From the NCBI RefSeq assembly GCF_029227915.1, contig NC_079883.1:1178001-1242000 (forward strand): DNA of 64,000 nt, in the 5' to 3' direction. Shown in pieces: positions 10,251 through 23,190 of this stretch. The notes beneath the pieces were generated by a model. It did no database searches, was not told the DNA's origin, and saw nothing but the letters and a program-made list of their open reading frames with translations. Every line of letters begins with the position of its first letter. Positions within the stretch are counted from its first letter, which is position 1. Origin of the DNA: Hydractinia symbiolongicarpus. Its lineage: Eukaryota > Cnidaria > Hydrozoa > Anthoathecata > Hydractiniidae. Both the position numbers and the translations under genes were made by a program.

Positions 10251-13200
10251 CCAGAACGATTTTTTAAATTATCTTTTCACCACTAAAACGCATGAGACTT
10301 GTAGTTTTCAAAAATGTTTTCATTTTTGATAAGACGCTGAATAAAAGATGTTTAATCGCCGGCAAACGAAAACCCGCGATTTCCCGTAAATCCTGGACTC
10401 GGCCCGTATAGTCAAAAGTATACAAAGAAAGTACCCTGTGAGTACACTCATTTCCAGAACGATTTTTTAAATTATCTTTTCACCACTAAAACGCATGAGA
10501 CTTGTAGTCTTCAAAAATGTTTTCATTTTTGATTACACGCGGAATAAAAGAAGTTTAATCGCCGGCAAACGAAAACCCGCGATTTCCCGTAAATCCCGGA
10601 CTCGGCCCGTATAGTCAAAAGTATACAAAGAAGATACCCAGGGAGTAAACTCATTTCCCGAACGATTTTTTAAATTATTTTTTCACCACTAAAACGTATG
10701 AGACTCGTAGTTTTCAAAAATGTTTTCATTTTTGATGAGACGCTGAATAAAAGAAGTTTAATCGCCGGCAAACGAAAACCCGCGATTTCCCGTAAATCCC
10801 GGACTCGGCCCGTATAGTCAAAAGTATACAAAGAAAGTACCCTGCGAGTAAACTCATTTTCAGAACGATTTTTTTAATTATCTTTTCACCACTAAAACGC
10901 ACGAGACTTGTAGTTTTCAAAAATGTTTTCATTTTTGATGAGACGCTGAATAAAAGAAGTTTAATCGCCGGCAAACGAAAACCCGCGATTTCCCGTATAT
11001 CCCGGACTCGGCCCGTATAGTCAAAAGTATACAAAGAAAGTACCCTGCGAGTAAACTCATTTCAAGAACGATTTTTTAAATTATCTTTTCACCACTAAAA
11101 CGCACGAGACTTGTAGTTTTCAAAAATGTTTTCATTTTTGATGAGACGCTGATTAAAAGAAGTTTAATCGCCGGCAAACGAAAACCCGCGAATTCCCGTA
11201 AATCCCGGACTCGGCCCGTATAGTCAAAAGTATACAAAGAAAATACCCAGGGAGTAAACTCATTTCCAGAACGATTTTTTAAATTATCTTTTCACCACTA
11301 AAACGCATGACACTTGTAGTTTTCAAAAATGTTTTCATTTTTGATGAGACGCTGAATAAAAGATGTTTAATCGCCGGCAAACGAAAACCTGCGATTTCCC
11401 GTAAATCCCGGGCTTGGCCCGTATAGTCGGATATAAACAAAGAAATTACCCTGTGAGTAAACTCATTTCCAGAACGATTTTTTAAATTATCTTTCCACCA
11501 CTAAAACGCATGAGACTTGTAGTTTTTAAAAATGTTTTCATTTTTGATGAGACGCGAAATAAAAGAAGTTTAATCGCCGGCAAACGAAAACCTGCGATTT
11601 CCCGTAAATCCCGGGCTTGGCCCGTATAGTCGAATGTATACAAAGAAAGTACCCTGTGAGTAAACTCATTTCCCGAACGATTTTTTAAATTATTTTTTCA
11701 CCACTAAAACGCATGAGACTTGTAGTTTTCAAAAATGTTTTCATTTTTGATGAGACGCTGAATGAAAGAAGTTTAATCGCCGGCAAACGAAAACCCGCGA
11801 TTTCCCGTAAATCCCGTGCTTGGCCGTATAGTCGAGTATATACAAAGAAAGTACCCTGTGAGTAAACTCATTTCCAGAACGATTTTTTAAATTATCTTTT
11901 CACCACTAAAACGCATGAGACTTGTAGTTTTCAAAAATGTTTTCATTTTTGATAAGACGCTGAATAAAAGATGTTTAATCGCCGGCAAACGAAAACCCGC
12001 GATTTCCCGTAAATCCTGGACTCGGCCCGTATAGTCAAAAGTATACAAAGAAAGTACCCTGTGAGTACACTCATTTCCAGAACGATTTTTTAAATTATCT
12101 TTTCACCACTAAAACGCATGAGACTTGTAGTCTTCAAAAATGTTTTCATTTTTGATTACACGCGGAATAAAAGAAGTTTAATCGCCGGCAAACGAAAACC
12201 CGCGATTTCCCGTAAATCCCGGACTCGGCCCGTATAGTCAAAAGTATACAAAGAAGATACCCAGGGAGTAAACTCATTTCCCGAACGATTTTTTAAATTA
12301 TTTTTTCACCACTAAAACGTATGAGACTCGTAGTTTTCAAAAATGTTTTCATTTTTGATGAGACGCTGAATAAAAGAAGTTTAATCGCCGGCAAACGAAA
12401 ACCCGCGATTTCCCGTAAATCCCGGACTCGGCCCGTATAGTCAAAAGTATACAAAGAAAGTACCCTGCGAGTAAACTCATTTTCAGAACGATTTTTTTAA
12501 TTATCTTTTCACCACTAAAACGCACGAGACTTGTAGTTTTCAAAAATGTTTTCATTTTTGATGAGACGCTGAATAAAAGAAGTTTAATCGCCGGCAAACG
12601 AAAACCCGCGATTTCCCGTATATCCCGGACTCGGCCCGTATAGTCAAAAGTATACAAAGAAAGTACCCTGCGAGTAAACTCATTTCAAGAACGATTTTTT
12701 AAATTATCTTTTCACCACTAAAACGCACGAGACTTGTAGTTTTCAAAAATGTTTTCATTTTTGATGAGACGCTGATTAAAAGAAGTTTAATCGCCGGCAA
12801 ACGAAAACCCGCGAATTCCCGTAAATCCCGGACTCGGCCCGTATAGTCAAAAGTATACAAAGAAAATACCCAGGGAGTAAACTCATTTCCAGAACGATTT
12901 TTTAAATTATCTTTTCACCACTAAAACGCATGACACTTGTAGTTTTCAAAAATGTTTTCATTTTTGATGAGACGCTGAATAAAAGATGTTTAATCGCCGG
13001 CAAACGAAAACCTGCGATTTCCCGTAAATCCCGGGCTTGGCCCGTATAGTCGGATATAAACAAAGAAATTACCCTGTGAGTAAACTCATTTCCAGAACGA
13101 TTTTTTAAATTATCTTTCCACCACTAAAACGCATGAGACTTGTAGTTTTTAAAAATGTTTTCATTTTTGATGAGACGCGAAATAAAAGAAGTTTAATCGC

Positions 13201-13495
13201 CGGCAAACGAAAACCTGCGATTTCCCGTAAATCCCGGGCTTGGCCCGTATAGTCGAATGTATACAAAGAAAGTACCCTGTGAGTAAACTCATTTCCCGAA
13301 CGATTTTTTAAATTATTTTTTCACCACTAAAACGCATGAGACTTGTAGTTTTCAAAAATGTTTTCATTTTTGATGAGACGCTGAATGAAAGAAGTTTAAT
13401 CGCCGGCAAACGAAAACCCGCGATTTCCCGTAAATCCCGTGCTTGGCCGTATAGTCGAGTATATACAAAGAAAGTACCCTGTGAGTAAACTCATT
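10250..13495. repeat. 1,623-bp 8-mer HOR, two tandem copies
   Basis: AGTACACTC at 10,441 and 12,064 and GGATATAAAC (11,431 and 13,054 for its ATATAAAC part) are each 1,623 bp apart (8 x 203 less 1). The missing base is in TTGGCCGTATAG (near 11,822 and 13,444), where neighbouring units have GGCCCG. Rare changes are shared by the copies, including GATTACACGCGG, ACGTATGAGACTCG, CCCGTATATCCC and GCATGACAC. The copies look almost identical over their length, pointing to recent unequal exchange. Confidence 0.87.
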
Positions 13496-16400
13496 TCCAG
13501 AACGATTTTTTAAATTATCTTTTCACCACTAAAACGCATGAGACTTGTAGTCTTCAAAAATGTTTTCATTTTTGATGAGACGCGGAATAAAAGAAGTTTA
13601 ATCGCCGGCAAACGAAAACCCGCGATTTCCCGTAAATCCCGGTCTCCGCCCGTATAGTCAAAAGTATACAAAGAAAGTACCCTGCGAGTAAACTCATTTC
13701 CAGAACGATTTTTTAAATTATCTTTTCACCACTAAAACGCACGAGACTTGTAGTTTTCAAAAATGTTTTCATTTTTGATGAGACGCTGAATAAAAGAAGT
13801 TTAATCGCCGGCAAACGAAAACCCGCGATTTCCCGTAAATCCCGGACTCGGCCCGTATAGTCAAAAGTATACAAAGAAAGTACCCTGCGAGTAAACTAAT
13901 TTCAAGAACGATTTTTTAAATTATCTTTTCACCACTAAAACGCACGAGACTTGTAGTTTTCAAAAATGTTTTCATTTTTGATGAGACGCTGAATAAAAGA
14001 AGTTTAATGCCGGCAAACGAAAACCCGCGAATTCCCGTAAATCCCGCACTCGGCCCGTATAGTCAAAAGTATACAAAGAAGATACCCAGGGAGTAAACTC
14101 ATTTCCAGAACGATTTTTTAAATTATCTTTTCACCACTAAAACGCATGAGACTTGTAGTTTTCAAAAATGTTTTCATTTTTGATAAGACGCTGAATAAAA
14201 GATGTTTAATCGCCGGCAAACGAAAACCCGCGATTTCCCGTAAATCCTGGACTCGGCCCGTATAGTCAAAAGTATACAAAGAAAGTACCCAGGGAGTAAA
14301 CTCATTTCCCGAACGATTTTTTAAATTATTTTTTCACCACTAAAACGCATGAGACTTGTAGTTTTCAAAAATGTTTTCATTTTTGATAAGACGCAGAATA
14401 AAAGATGTTAATCGCCGGCAAACGAAAACCCGCGATTTCCCGTAAATCCCGGGCTTGGCCCGTATAGTCGAATGTATGCAAAGAAAGTACCCTGTGAGTA
14501 AACTCATTTCCCGAACGATTTTTTAAATTATTTTTTCACCACTAAAACGCATGAGACTTGTAGTTTTCAAAAATGTTTTCATTTTTGATGAGACGCTGAA
14601 TGAAAGAAGTTTAATCGCCGGCAAACGAAAACCCGCGACTTCCCGTAAATCCCGTGCTTGGCCCGTATAGTCAAAAGTATACAAAGAAAGTACCCTGCGA
14701 GTAAACTCATTTCAAGAACTATTTTTTAAATTATCTTTTCACCACTAAAACGCACGAGACTTGTAGTTTTCAAAAATGTTTTCATTTTTGATGAGACGCT
14801 GAATAAAAGAAGTTTAATCGCCGGCAAACAAAAACCCGCGAATTCCCGTAAATCCCGGACTCGGCCCGTATAGTCAAAAGTATACAAAGAAAATACCCAG
14901 GGAGTAAACTCATTTCCAGAACGATTTTTTAAATTACCTTTTCACCACTAAAACGCATGACACTTGTAGTTTTCAAAAATGTTTTCATTTTTGATGAGAC
15001 GCTGAATAAAAGATGTTTAATCGCCGGCAAACGAAAACCCGCGATTTCCCGTAAATCCAGGGCTTGGCCCGTATAGTCGGATATAAACAAAGAAATTACC
15101 CTGTGAGTAAACTCATTTCCAGAACGATTTTTTAAATTATCTTTCCACCACTAAAACGCATGAGACTTGTAGTTTTCAAAAATGTTTTCATTTTTGATGA
15201 GACGCGAAATAAAAGAAGTTTAATCGCCGGCAAACGAAAACCTGCGATTTCCCGTAAATCCCGGGCTTGGCCCGTATAGTCGAATGTATACAAAGAAAGT
15301 ACCCTGTGAGTAAACTCATTTCCCGAACGATTTTTTAAATTATTTTTTCACCACTAAAACGCATGAGACTTGTAGTTTTCAAAAATGTTTTCATTTTTGA
15401 TGAGACGCTGAATGAAAGAAGTTTAATCGCCGGCAAACGAAAACCCGCGATTTCCCGTAAATCCCGGTCTCCGCCCGTATAGTCAAAAGTATACAAAGAA
15501 AGTACCCTGCGAGTAAACTCATTTCCAGAACGATTTTTTAAATTATCTTTTCACCACTAAAACGCACGAGACTTGTAGTTTTCAAAAATGTTTTCATTCT
15601 TGATGAGACGCTGAATAAAAGAAGTTTAATCGCCGGCAAACGAAAACCCGCGATTTCCCGTAAATCCCGGACTCGGCCCGTATAGTCAAAAGTATACAAA
15701 GAAAGTACCCTGCGAGTAAACTAATTTCAAGAACGATTTTTTAAATTATCTTTTCACCACTAAAACGCACGAGACTTGTAGTTTTCAAAAATGTTTTCAT
15801 TTTTGATGAGACGCTGAATAAAAGAAGTTTAATGCCGGCAAACGAAAACCCGCGAATTCCCGTAAATCCCGCACTCGGCCCGTATAGTCAAAAGTATACA
15901 AAGAAGATACCGAGGGAGTAAACTCATTTCCAGAACGATTTTTTAAATTATCTTTTCACCACTAAAACGCATGAGACTTGTAGTTTTCAAAAATGTTTTC
16001 ATTTTTGATAAGACGCTGAATAAAAGATGTTTAATCGCCGGCAAACCAAAACCCGCGATTTCCCGTAAATCCTGGACTCGGCCCGTATAGTCAAAAGTAT
16101 ACAAAGAAAGTACCCAGGGAGTAAACTCATTTCCCGAACGATTTTTTAAATTATTTTTTCACCACTAAAACGCATGAGACTTGTAGTTTTCAAAAATGTT
16201 TTCATTTTTGATAAGACGCAGAATAAAAGATGTTAATCGCCGGCAAACGAAAACCCGCGATTTCCCGTAAATCCTGGACTCGGCCCGTATAGTCAAAAGT
16301 ATACAAAGAAAGTACCCAGGGAGTAAACTCATTTCCCGAACGATTTTTTAAATTATTTTTTCACCACTAAAACGCATGAGACTTGTAGTTTTCAAAAATG

Positions 16401-18740
16401 TTTTCATTTTTGATAAGACGCAGAATAAAAGATGTTAATCGCCGGCAAACGAAAACCCGCGATTTCCCGTAAATCCCGGGCTTGGCCCGTATAGTCGAAT
16501 GTATGCAAAGAAAGTACCCTGTGAGTAAACTCATTTCCCGAACGATTTTTTAAATTATTTTTTCACCACTAAAACGCATGAGACTTGTAGTTTTCAAAAA
16601 TGTTTTCATTTTTGATGAGACGCTGAATGAAAGAAGTTTAATCGCCGGCAAACGAAAACCCGTGACTTCTTGTAAATCCCGTGCTTGGCCCGTATAGTCA
16701 AAAGTATACAAAGAAAGTACCCTGCGAGTAAACTCATTTCAAGAACTATTTTTTAAATTATCTTTTCACCACTAAAACGCACGAGACTTGTAGTTTTCAA
16801 AAATGTTTTCATTTTTGATGAGACGCTGAATAAAAGAAGTTTAATCGCCGGCAAACAAAAACCCGCGAATTCCCGTAAATCCCGGACTCGGCCCGTATAG
16901 TCAAAAGTATACAAAAAAAATACCCAGGGAGTAAACTCATTTCCAGAACGATTTTTTAAATTACCTTTTCACCACTAAAACGCATGACACTTGTAGTTTT
17001 CAAAAATGTTTTCATTTTTGATGAGACGCTGAATAAAAGATGTTTAATCGCCGGCAAACGAAAACCCGCGATTTCCCGTAAATCCCGGGCTTGGCCCGTA
17101 TAGTCGGATATAAACAAAGAAATTACCCTGTGAGTAAACTCATTTCCAGAACGATTTTTTAAATTATCTTTCCACCACTAAAACGCATGAGACTTGTAGT
17201 TTTCAAAAATGTTTTCATTTTTGATGAGACGCGAAATAAAAGAAGTTTAATCGCCGGCAAACGAAAACCTGCGATTTCCCGTAAATCCCGGGCTTGGCCC
17301 GTATAGTCGAATGTATACAAAGAAAGTACCCTGTGAGTAAACTCATTTCCCGAACGATTTTTTAAATTATTTTTTCACCACTAAAACGCATGAGACTTGT
17401 AGTTTTCAAAAATGTTTTCATTTCTGATGAGACGCTGAATGAAAGAAGTTTAATCGCCGGCAAACGAAAACCTGCGATTTCCCGTAAATCCCGTGCTTGG
17501 CCGTATAGTCGAGTATATACAAAGAAAGTACCCTGTGAGTAAACTCATTTCCAGAACGATTTTTTAAATTATCTTTTCACCACTAAAACGCATGAGACTT
17601 GTAGTCTTCAAAAATGTTTTCATTTTTGATGAGACGCGGAATAAAAGAAGTTTAATCGCCGGCAAACGAAAACCCGCGATTTCCCGTAAATCCCGGTCTC
17701 CGCCCGTATAGTCAAAAGTATACAAAGAAAGTACCCTGCGAGTAAACTCATTTCCAGAACGATTTTTTAAATTATCTTTTCACCACTAAAACGCACGAGA
17801 CTTGTAGTTTTCAAAAATGTTTTCATTCTTGATGAGACGCTGAATAAAAGAAGTTTAATGGCCGGCAAACGAAAACCTGCGATTTCCCGTAAATCCCGGA
17901 CTCGGCCCGTATAGTCAAAAGTATACAAAGAAAGTACCCTGCGAGTAAACTAATTTCAAGAACGATTTTTTAAATTATCTTTTCACCACTAAAACGCACG
18001 AGACTTGTAGTTTTCAAAAATGTTTTCATTTTTGATGAGACGCTGAATAAAAGAAGTTTAATGCCAGCAAACGAAAACCCGCGAATTCCCGTAAATCCCG
18101 CACTCGGCCCGTATAGTCAAAAGTATACAAAGAAGATACCCAGGGAGTAAACTCATTTCCAGAACGATTTTTTAAATTATCTTTTCACCACTAAAACGCA
18201 TGAGACTTGTAGTTTTCAAAAATGTTTTCATTTTTGATAAGACGCTGAATAAAAGATGTTTAATCGCCGGCAAACCAAAACCCGCGATTTCCCGTAAATC
18301 CTGGACTCGGCCCGTATAGTCAAAAGTATACAAAGAAAGTACCCAGGGAGTAAACTCATTTCCCGAACGATTTTTTAAATTATTTTTTCACCACTAAAAC
18401 GCATGAGACTTGTAGTTTTCAAAAATGTTTTCATTTTTGATAAGACGCAGAATAAAAGATGTTAATCGCCGGCAAACGAAAACCCGCGATTTCCCGTAAA
18501 TCCCGGGCTTGGCCCGTATAGTCGAATGTATGCAAAGAAAGTACCCTGTGAGTAAACTCATTTCCCAAACGATTTTTTAAATTATTTTTTCACCACTAAA
18601 ACGCATGAGACTTGTAGTTTTCAAAAATGTTTTCATTTTTGATGAGACGCTGAATGAAAGAAGTTTAATCGCCGGCAAACGAAAACCCGCGATTTCCCGT
18701 AAATCCCGTGCTTGGCCCGTATAGTCGAGTATATACAAAG
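13496..18740. repeat. Mosaic region with staggered 1.8-2.2 kb copies
   Basis: GGTCTCCGCC occurs at 13,641, 15,466 and 17,695 (steps 1,825 and 2,229). TAATGCC, which lacks one C or G of TAATCGCC, occurs at 14,005, 15,830 and 18,059 with the same steps. ATATAAAC occurs at 15,081 and 17,108 (step 2,027). All steps are 9, 10 or 11 monomers less a few bases. Three versions of one longer HOR are present, differing by loss or gain of whole monomers. The GCAAACC variant at 16,041 and 18,270 (2,229 bp) ties the last two versions together. Confidence 0.72.
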
Positions 18741-20880
18741 AAAGTACCCTGTGAGTACACTCATTTCCAGAACGATTTTTTAAATTATCTTTTCACCACT
18801 AAAACGCATGAGACTTGTAGTCTTCAAAAATGTTTTCATTTTTGATTACACGCGGAATAAAAGAAGTTTAATCGCCGGCAAACGAAAACCCGCGATTTCC
18901 CGTAAATCCCGGACTCGGCCCGTACAGTCAAAAGTATACAAAGAAGATACCCAGGGAGTAAACTCATTTCCCGAACGATTTTTTAAATTATTTTTTCACC
19001 ACTAAAACGTATGAGACTCGTAGTTTTCAAAAATGTTTTCATTTTTGATGAGACGCTGAATAAAAGAAGTTTAATCGCCGGCAAACAAAAACCCGCGATT
19101 TCCCGTAAATCCCGGACTCGGCCCGTATAGTCAAAAGTATACAAAGAAAGTACCCTGCGAGTAAACTCATTTTCAGAACGATTTTTTTAATTATCTTTTC
19201 ACCCTTAAAACGCACGAGACTTGTAGTTTTCGAAAATGTTTTCATTTTTGATGAGACGCTGAATAAAAGAAGTTTAATCGCCGGCAAACGAAAACCCGCG
19301 ATTTCCCGTATATCCCGGACTCGGCCCGTATAGTCAAAAGTATACAAAGAAAGTACCCTGCGAGTAAACTCATTTCAAGAACGATTTTTTAAATTATCTT
19401 TTCACCACTAAAACGCACGAGACTTGTAGTTTTCAAAAATGTTTTCATTTTTGATGAGACGCTGATTAAAAGAAGTTTAATCGCCGGCAAACGAAAACCC
19501 GCGAATTCCCGTAAATCCCGGACTCGGCCCGTATAGTCAAAAGTATACAAAGAAAATACCCAGGGAGTAAACTCATTTCCAGAACGATTTTTTAAATTAT
19601 CTTTTCACCACTAAAACGCATGACACTTGTAGTTTTCAAAAATGTTTTCATTTTTGATGAGACGCTGAATAAAAGATGTTTAATCGCCGGCAAACGAAAA
19701 CCCGCGATTTCCCGTAAATCCCGGGCTTGGCCCGTATAGTCGGATATAAACAAAGAAATTACCCTGTGAGTAAACTCATTTCCAGAACGATTTTTTAAAT
19801 TATCTTTCCACCACTAAAACGCATGAGACTTGTAGTTTTTAAAAATGTTTTCATTTTTGATGAGACGCGAAATAAAAGAAGTTTAATCGCCGGCAAACGA
19901 AAACCTGCGATTTCCCGTAAATCCCGGGCTTGGCCCGTATAGTCGAATGTATACAAAGAAAGTACCCTGTGAGTAAACTCATTTCCCGAACGATTTTTTA
20001 AATTATTTTTTCACCACTAAAACGCATGAGACTTGTAGTTTTCAAAAATGTTTTCATTTTTGATGAGACGCTGAATGAAAGAAGTTTAATCGCCGGCAAA
20101 CGAAAACCCGCGATTTCCCGTAAATCCCGTGCTTGGCCGTATAGTCGAGTATATACAAAGAAAGTACCCTGTGAGTAAACTCATTTCCAGAACGATTTTT
20201 TAAATTATCTTTTCACCACTAAAACGCATGAGACTTGTAGTCTTCAAAAATGTTTTCATTTTTGATGAGACGTGGAATAAAAGAAGTTTAATCGCCGGCA
20301 AACGAAAACCCGCGATTTCCCGTAAATCCCGGTCTCCGCCCGTATAGTCAAAAGTATACAAAGAAAGTACCCTGCGAGTAAACTCATTTCCAGGACGATT
20401 TTTTAAATTATCTTTTCACCACTAAAACGCACGAGACTTGTAGTTTTCAAAAATGTTTTCATTTTTGATGAGACGCTGAATAAAAGAAGTTTAATCGCCG
20501 GCAAACGAAAACCCGCGATTTCCCGTAAATCCCGGACTCGGCCCGTATAGTCAAAAGTATACAAAGAAAGTACCCTGCGAGTAAACTAATTTCAAGAACG
20601 ATTTTTTAAATTATCTTTTCACCACTAAAACGCACGAGACTTGTAGTTTTCAAAAATGTTTTCATTTTTGATGAGACGCTGAATAAAAGAAGTTTAATGC
20701 CGGCAAACGAAAACCCGCGAATTCCCGTAAATCCCGCACTCGGCCCGTATAGTCAAAAGTATACAAAGAAGATACCCAGGGAGTAAACTCATTTCCAGAA
20801 CGATTTTTTAAATTATCTTTTCACCACTAAAACGCATGAGACTTGTAGTTTTCAAAAATGTTTTCATTTTTGATAAGACG
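18741..20880. repeat. Distant copy of the 8-mer region (offset 6,690 bp)
   Basis: AGTACAC (12,064 and 18,754), ATATAAAC (13,054 and 19,744), GGTCTCCGCC (13,641 and 20,331) and TAATGCC (14,005 and 20,695) all share the offset 6,690 bp. About 2.1 kb, roughly 12,050-14,190, therefore recurs here with the same private variants. One private change in this copy is ACCCTTAAAACG near 19,202 in place of ACCACTAAAACG. The match ends near 20,880, where the next monomer has a CAGAATAAAAG tail instead of CTGAATAAAAG. Confidence 0.82.
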
Positions 20881-23190
20881 CAGAATAAAAGATGTTAATC
20901 GCCGGCAAACGAAAACCCGCGATTTCCCGTAAATCCCGGGCTTGGCCCGTATAGTCGAATGTATGCAAAGAAAGTACCCTGTGAGTAAACTCATTTCCCG
21001 AACGATTTTTTAAATTATTTTTTCACCACTAAAACGCATGAGACTTGTAGTTTTCAAAAATGTTTTCAATTTTGATGAGACGCTGAATGAAAGAAGTTTA
21101 ATCGCCGGCAAACGAAAACCCGCGACTTCCCGTAAATCCCGTGCTTGGCCCGTATAGTCAAAAGTATACAAAGAAAGTACTCTGCGAGTAAACTCATTTC
21201 AAGAACTATTTTTTAAATTATCTTTTCACCACTAAAACGCACGAGACTTGTAGTTTTCAAAAATGTTTTCATTTTTGATGAGACGCTGAATAAAAGAAGT
21301 TTAATCGCCGGCAAACAAAAACCCGCGAATTCCCGTAAATCCCGGACTCGGCCCGTATAGTCAAAAGTATACAAAGAAAATACCCAGGGAGTAAACTCAT
21401 TTCCAGAACGATTTTTTAAATTACCTTTTCACCACTAAAACGCATGACACTTGTAGTTTTCAAAAATGTTTTCATTTTTGATGAAACGCTGAATAAAAGA
21501 TGTTTAATCGCCGGCAAACGAAAACCCGCGATTTCCCGTAAATCCCGGGCTTGGCCCGTATAGTCGGATATAAACAAAGAAATTACCCTGTGAGTAAACT
21601 CATTTCCAGAACGATTTTTTAAATTATCTTTCCACCACTAAAACGCATGAGACTTGTAGTTTTCAAAAATGTTTTCATTTTTGATGAGACGCGAAATAAA
21701 AGAAGTTTAATCGCCGGCAAACGAAAACCTGCGATTTCCCGTAAATCCCGGGCTTGGCCCGTATAGTCGAATGTATACAAAGAAAGTACCCTGTGAGTAA
21801 ACTCATTTCCCGAACGATTTTTTAAATTATCTTTTCACCACTAAAACGCACGAGACTTGTAGTTTTCAAAAATGTTTTCATTTTTGATGAGACGCTGAAT
21901 AAAAGAAGTTTAATGCCGGCAAACGAAAACCCGCGAATTCCCGTAAATCCCGCACTCGGCCCGTATAGTCAAAAGTATACAAAGAAGATACCCAGGGAGT
22001 AAACTCATTTCCAGAACGATTTTTTAAATTATCTTTTCACCACTAAAACGCATGAGACTTGTAGTTTTCAAAAATGTTTTCATTTTTGATAAGACGCTGA
22101 ATAAAAGATGTTTAATCGCCGGCAAACCAAAACCCGCGATTTCCCGTAAATCCTGGACTCGGCCCGTATAGTCAAAAGTATACAAAGAAAGTACCCAGGG
22201 AGTAAACTCATTTCCCGAACGATTTTTTAAATTATTTTTTCACCACTAAAACGCATGAGACTTGTAGTTTTCAAAAATGTTTTCATTTTTGATAAGACGC
22301 AGAATAAAAGATGTTAATCGCCGGCAAACGAAAACCCGCGATTTCCCGTAAATCCCGGGCTTGGCCCGTATAGTCGAATGTATGCAAAGAAAGTACCCTG
22401 TGAGTAAACTCATTTCCCAAACGATTTTTTAAATTATTTTTTCACCACTAAAACGCATGAGACTTGTAGTTTTCAAAAATGTTTTCATTTTTGATGAGAC
22501 GCTGAATGAAAGAAGTTTAATCGCCAGCAAACGAAAACCCGCGATTTCCCGTAAATCCCGTGCTTGGCCCGTATAGTCGAGCATATACAAAGAAAGTACC
22601 CTGTGAGTACACTCATTTCCAGAACGATTTTTTAAATTATCTTTTCACCACTAAAACGCATGAGACTTGTAGTCTTCAAAAATGTTTTCATTTTTGATTA
22701 GACGTGGAATAAAAGAAGTTTAATCGCCGGCAAACGAAAACCCGCGATTTCCCGTAAATCCCGGACTCGGCCCGTATAGTCAAAAGTATACAAAGAAGAT
22801 ACCCAGGGAGTAAACTCATTTCCCGAACGATTTTTTAAATTATTTTTTCACCACTAAAACGTATGAGACTCGTAGTTTTCAAAAATGTTTTCATTTTTGA
22901 TGAGACGCTGAATAAAAGAAGTTTAATTGCCGGCAAACGAAAACCCGCGATTTCCCGTAAATCCCGGACTCGGCCCGTATAGTCAAAAGTATACAAAGAA
23001 AGTACCCTGCGAGTAAACTCATTTGCAGAACGATTTTTTAAATTGTCTTTTCACCACTAAAACGCACGAGACTTGTAGTTTTCAAAAATGTTTTCATTCT
23101 TGATGAGACGCTGAATAAAAGAAGTTTAATCGCCGGTAAACGAAAACCCGCGATTTCCCGTAAATCCCGGACTCGGCCCGTATAGTCAAA
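20881..23190. repeat. Mosaic of pieces from 14.4-15.3 kb and 18.2-18.9 kb
   Basis: The first part follows the order of about 14.4-15.3 kb (ATATAAAC at 21,568, offset 6,487). Near 21,830 it switches to the TAATGCC unit (21,911, which is 1,216 bp after 20,695). It then follows the GCAAACC unit (22,122) and its neighbours as at 18.27 kb. These changes of partner keep monomer register. Nothing but satellite is present. Confidence 0.65.

Noticed and set aside
10726-11034. Recurring 96-102-codon open frames on the minus strand (also near 12,349, 19,039, 33,657, 36,296, 38,935 and 42,775)
   Set aside because: They cover about one and a half monomers and contain the same residues twice in shifted frames, as expected for translated tandem repeat. 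Their recurrence follows the HORs, not any selection for coding.
20881-23190. Inverted monomers or a strand switch
   Set aside because: All landmark words (TAATCGCCGG, ACTAAAACGCATGAGAC, TTTTCATTTTTGATG) appear in plus orientation through the mosaic parts, so exchange has kept direction.
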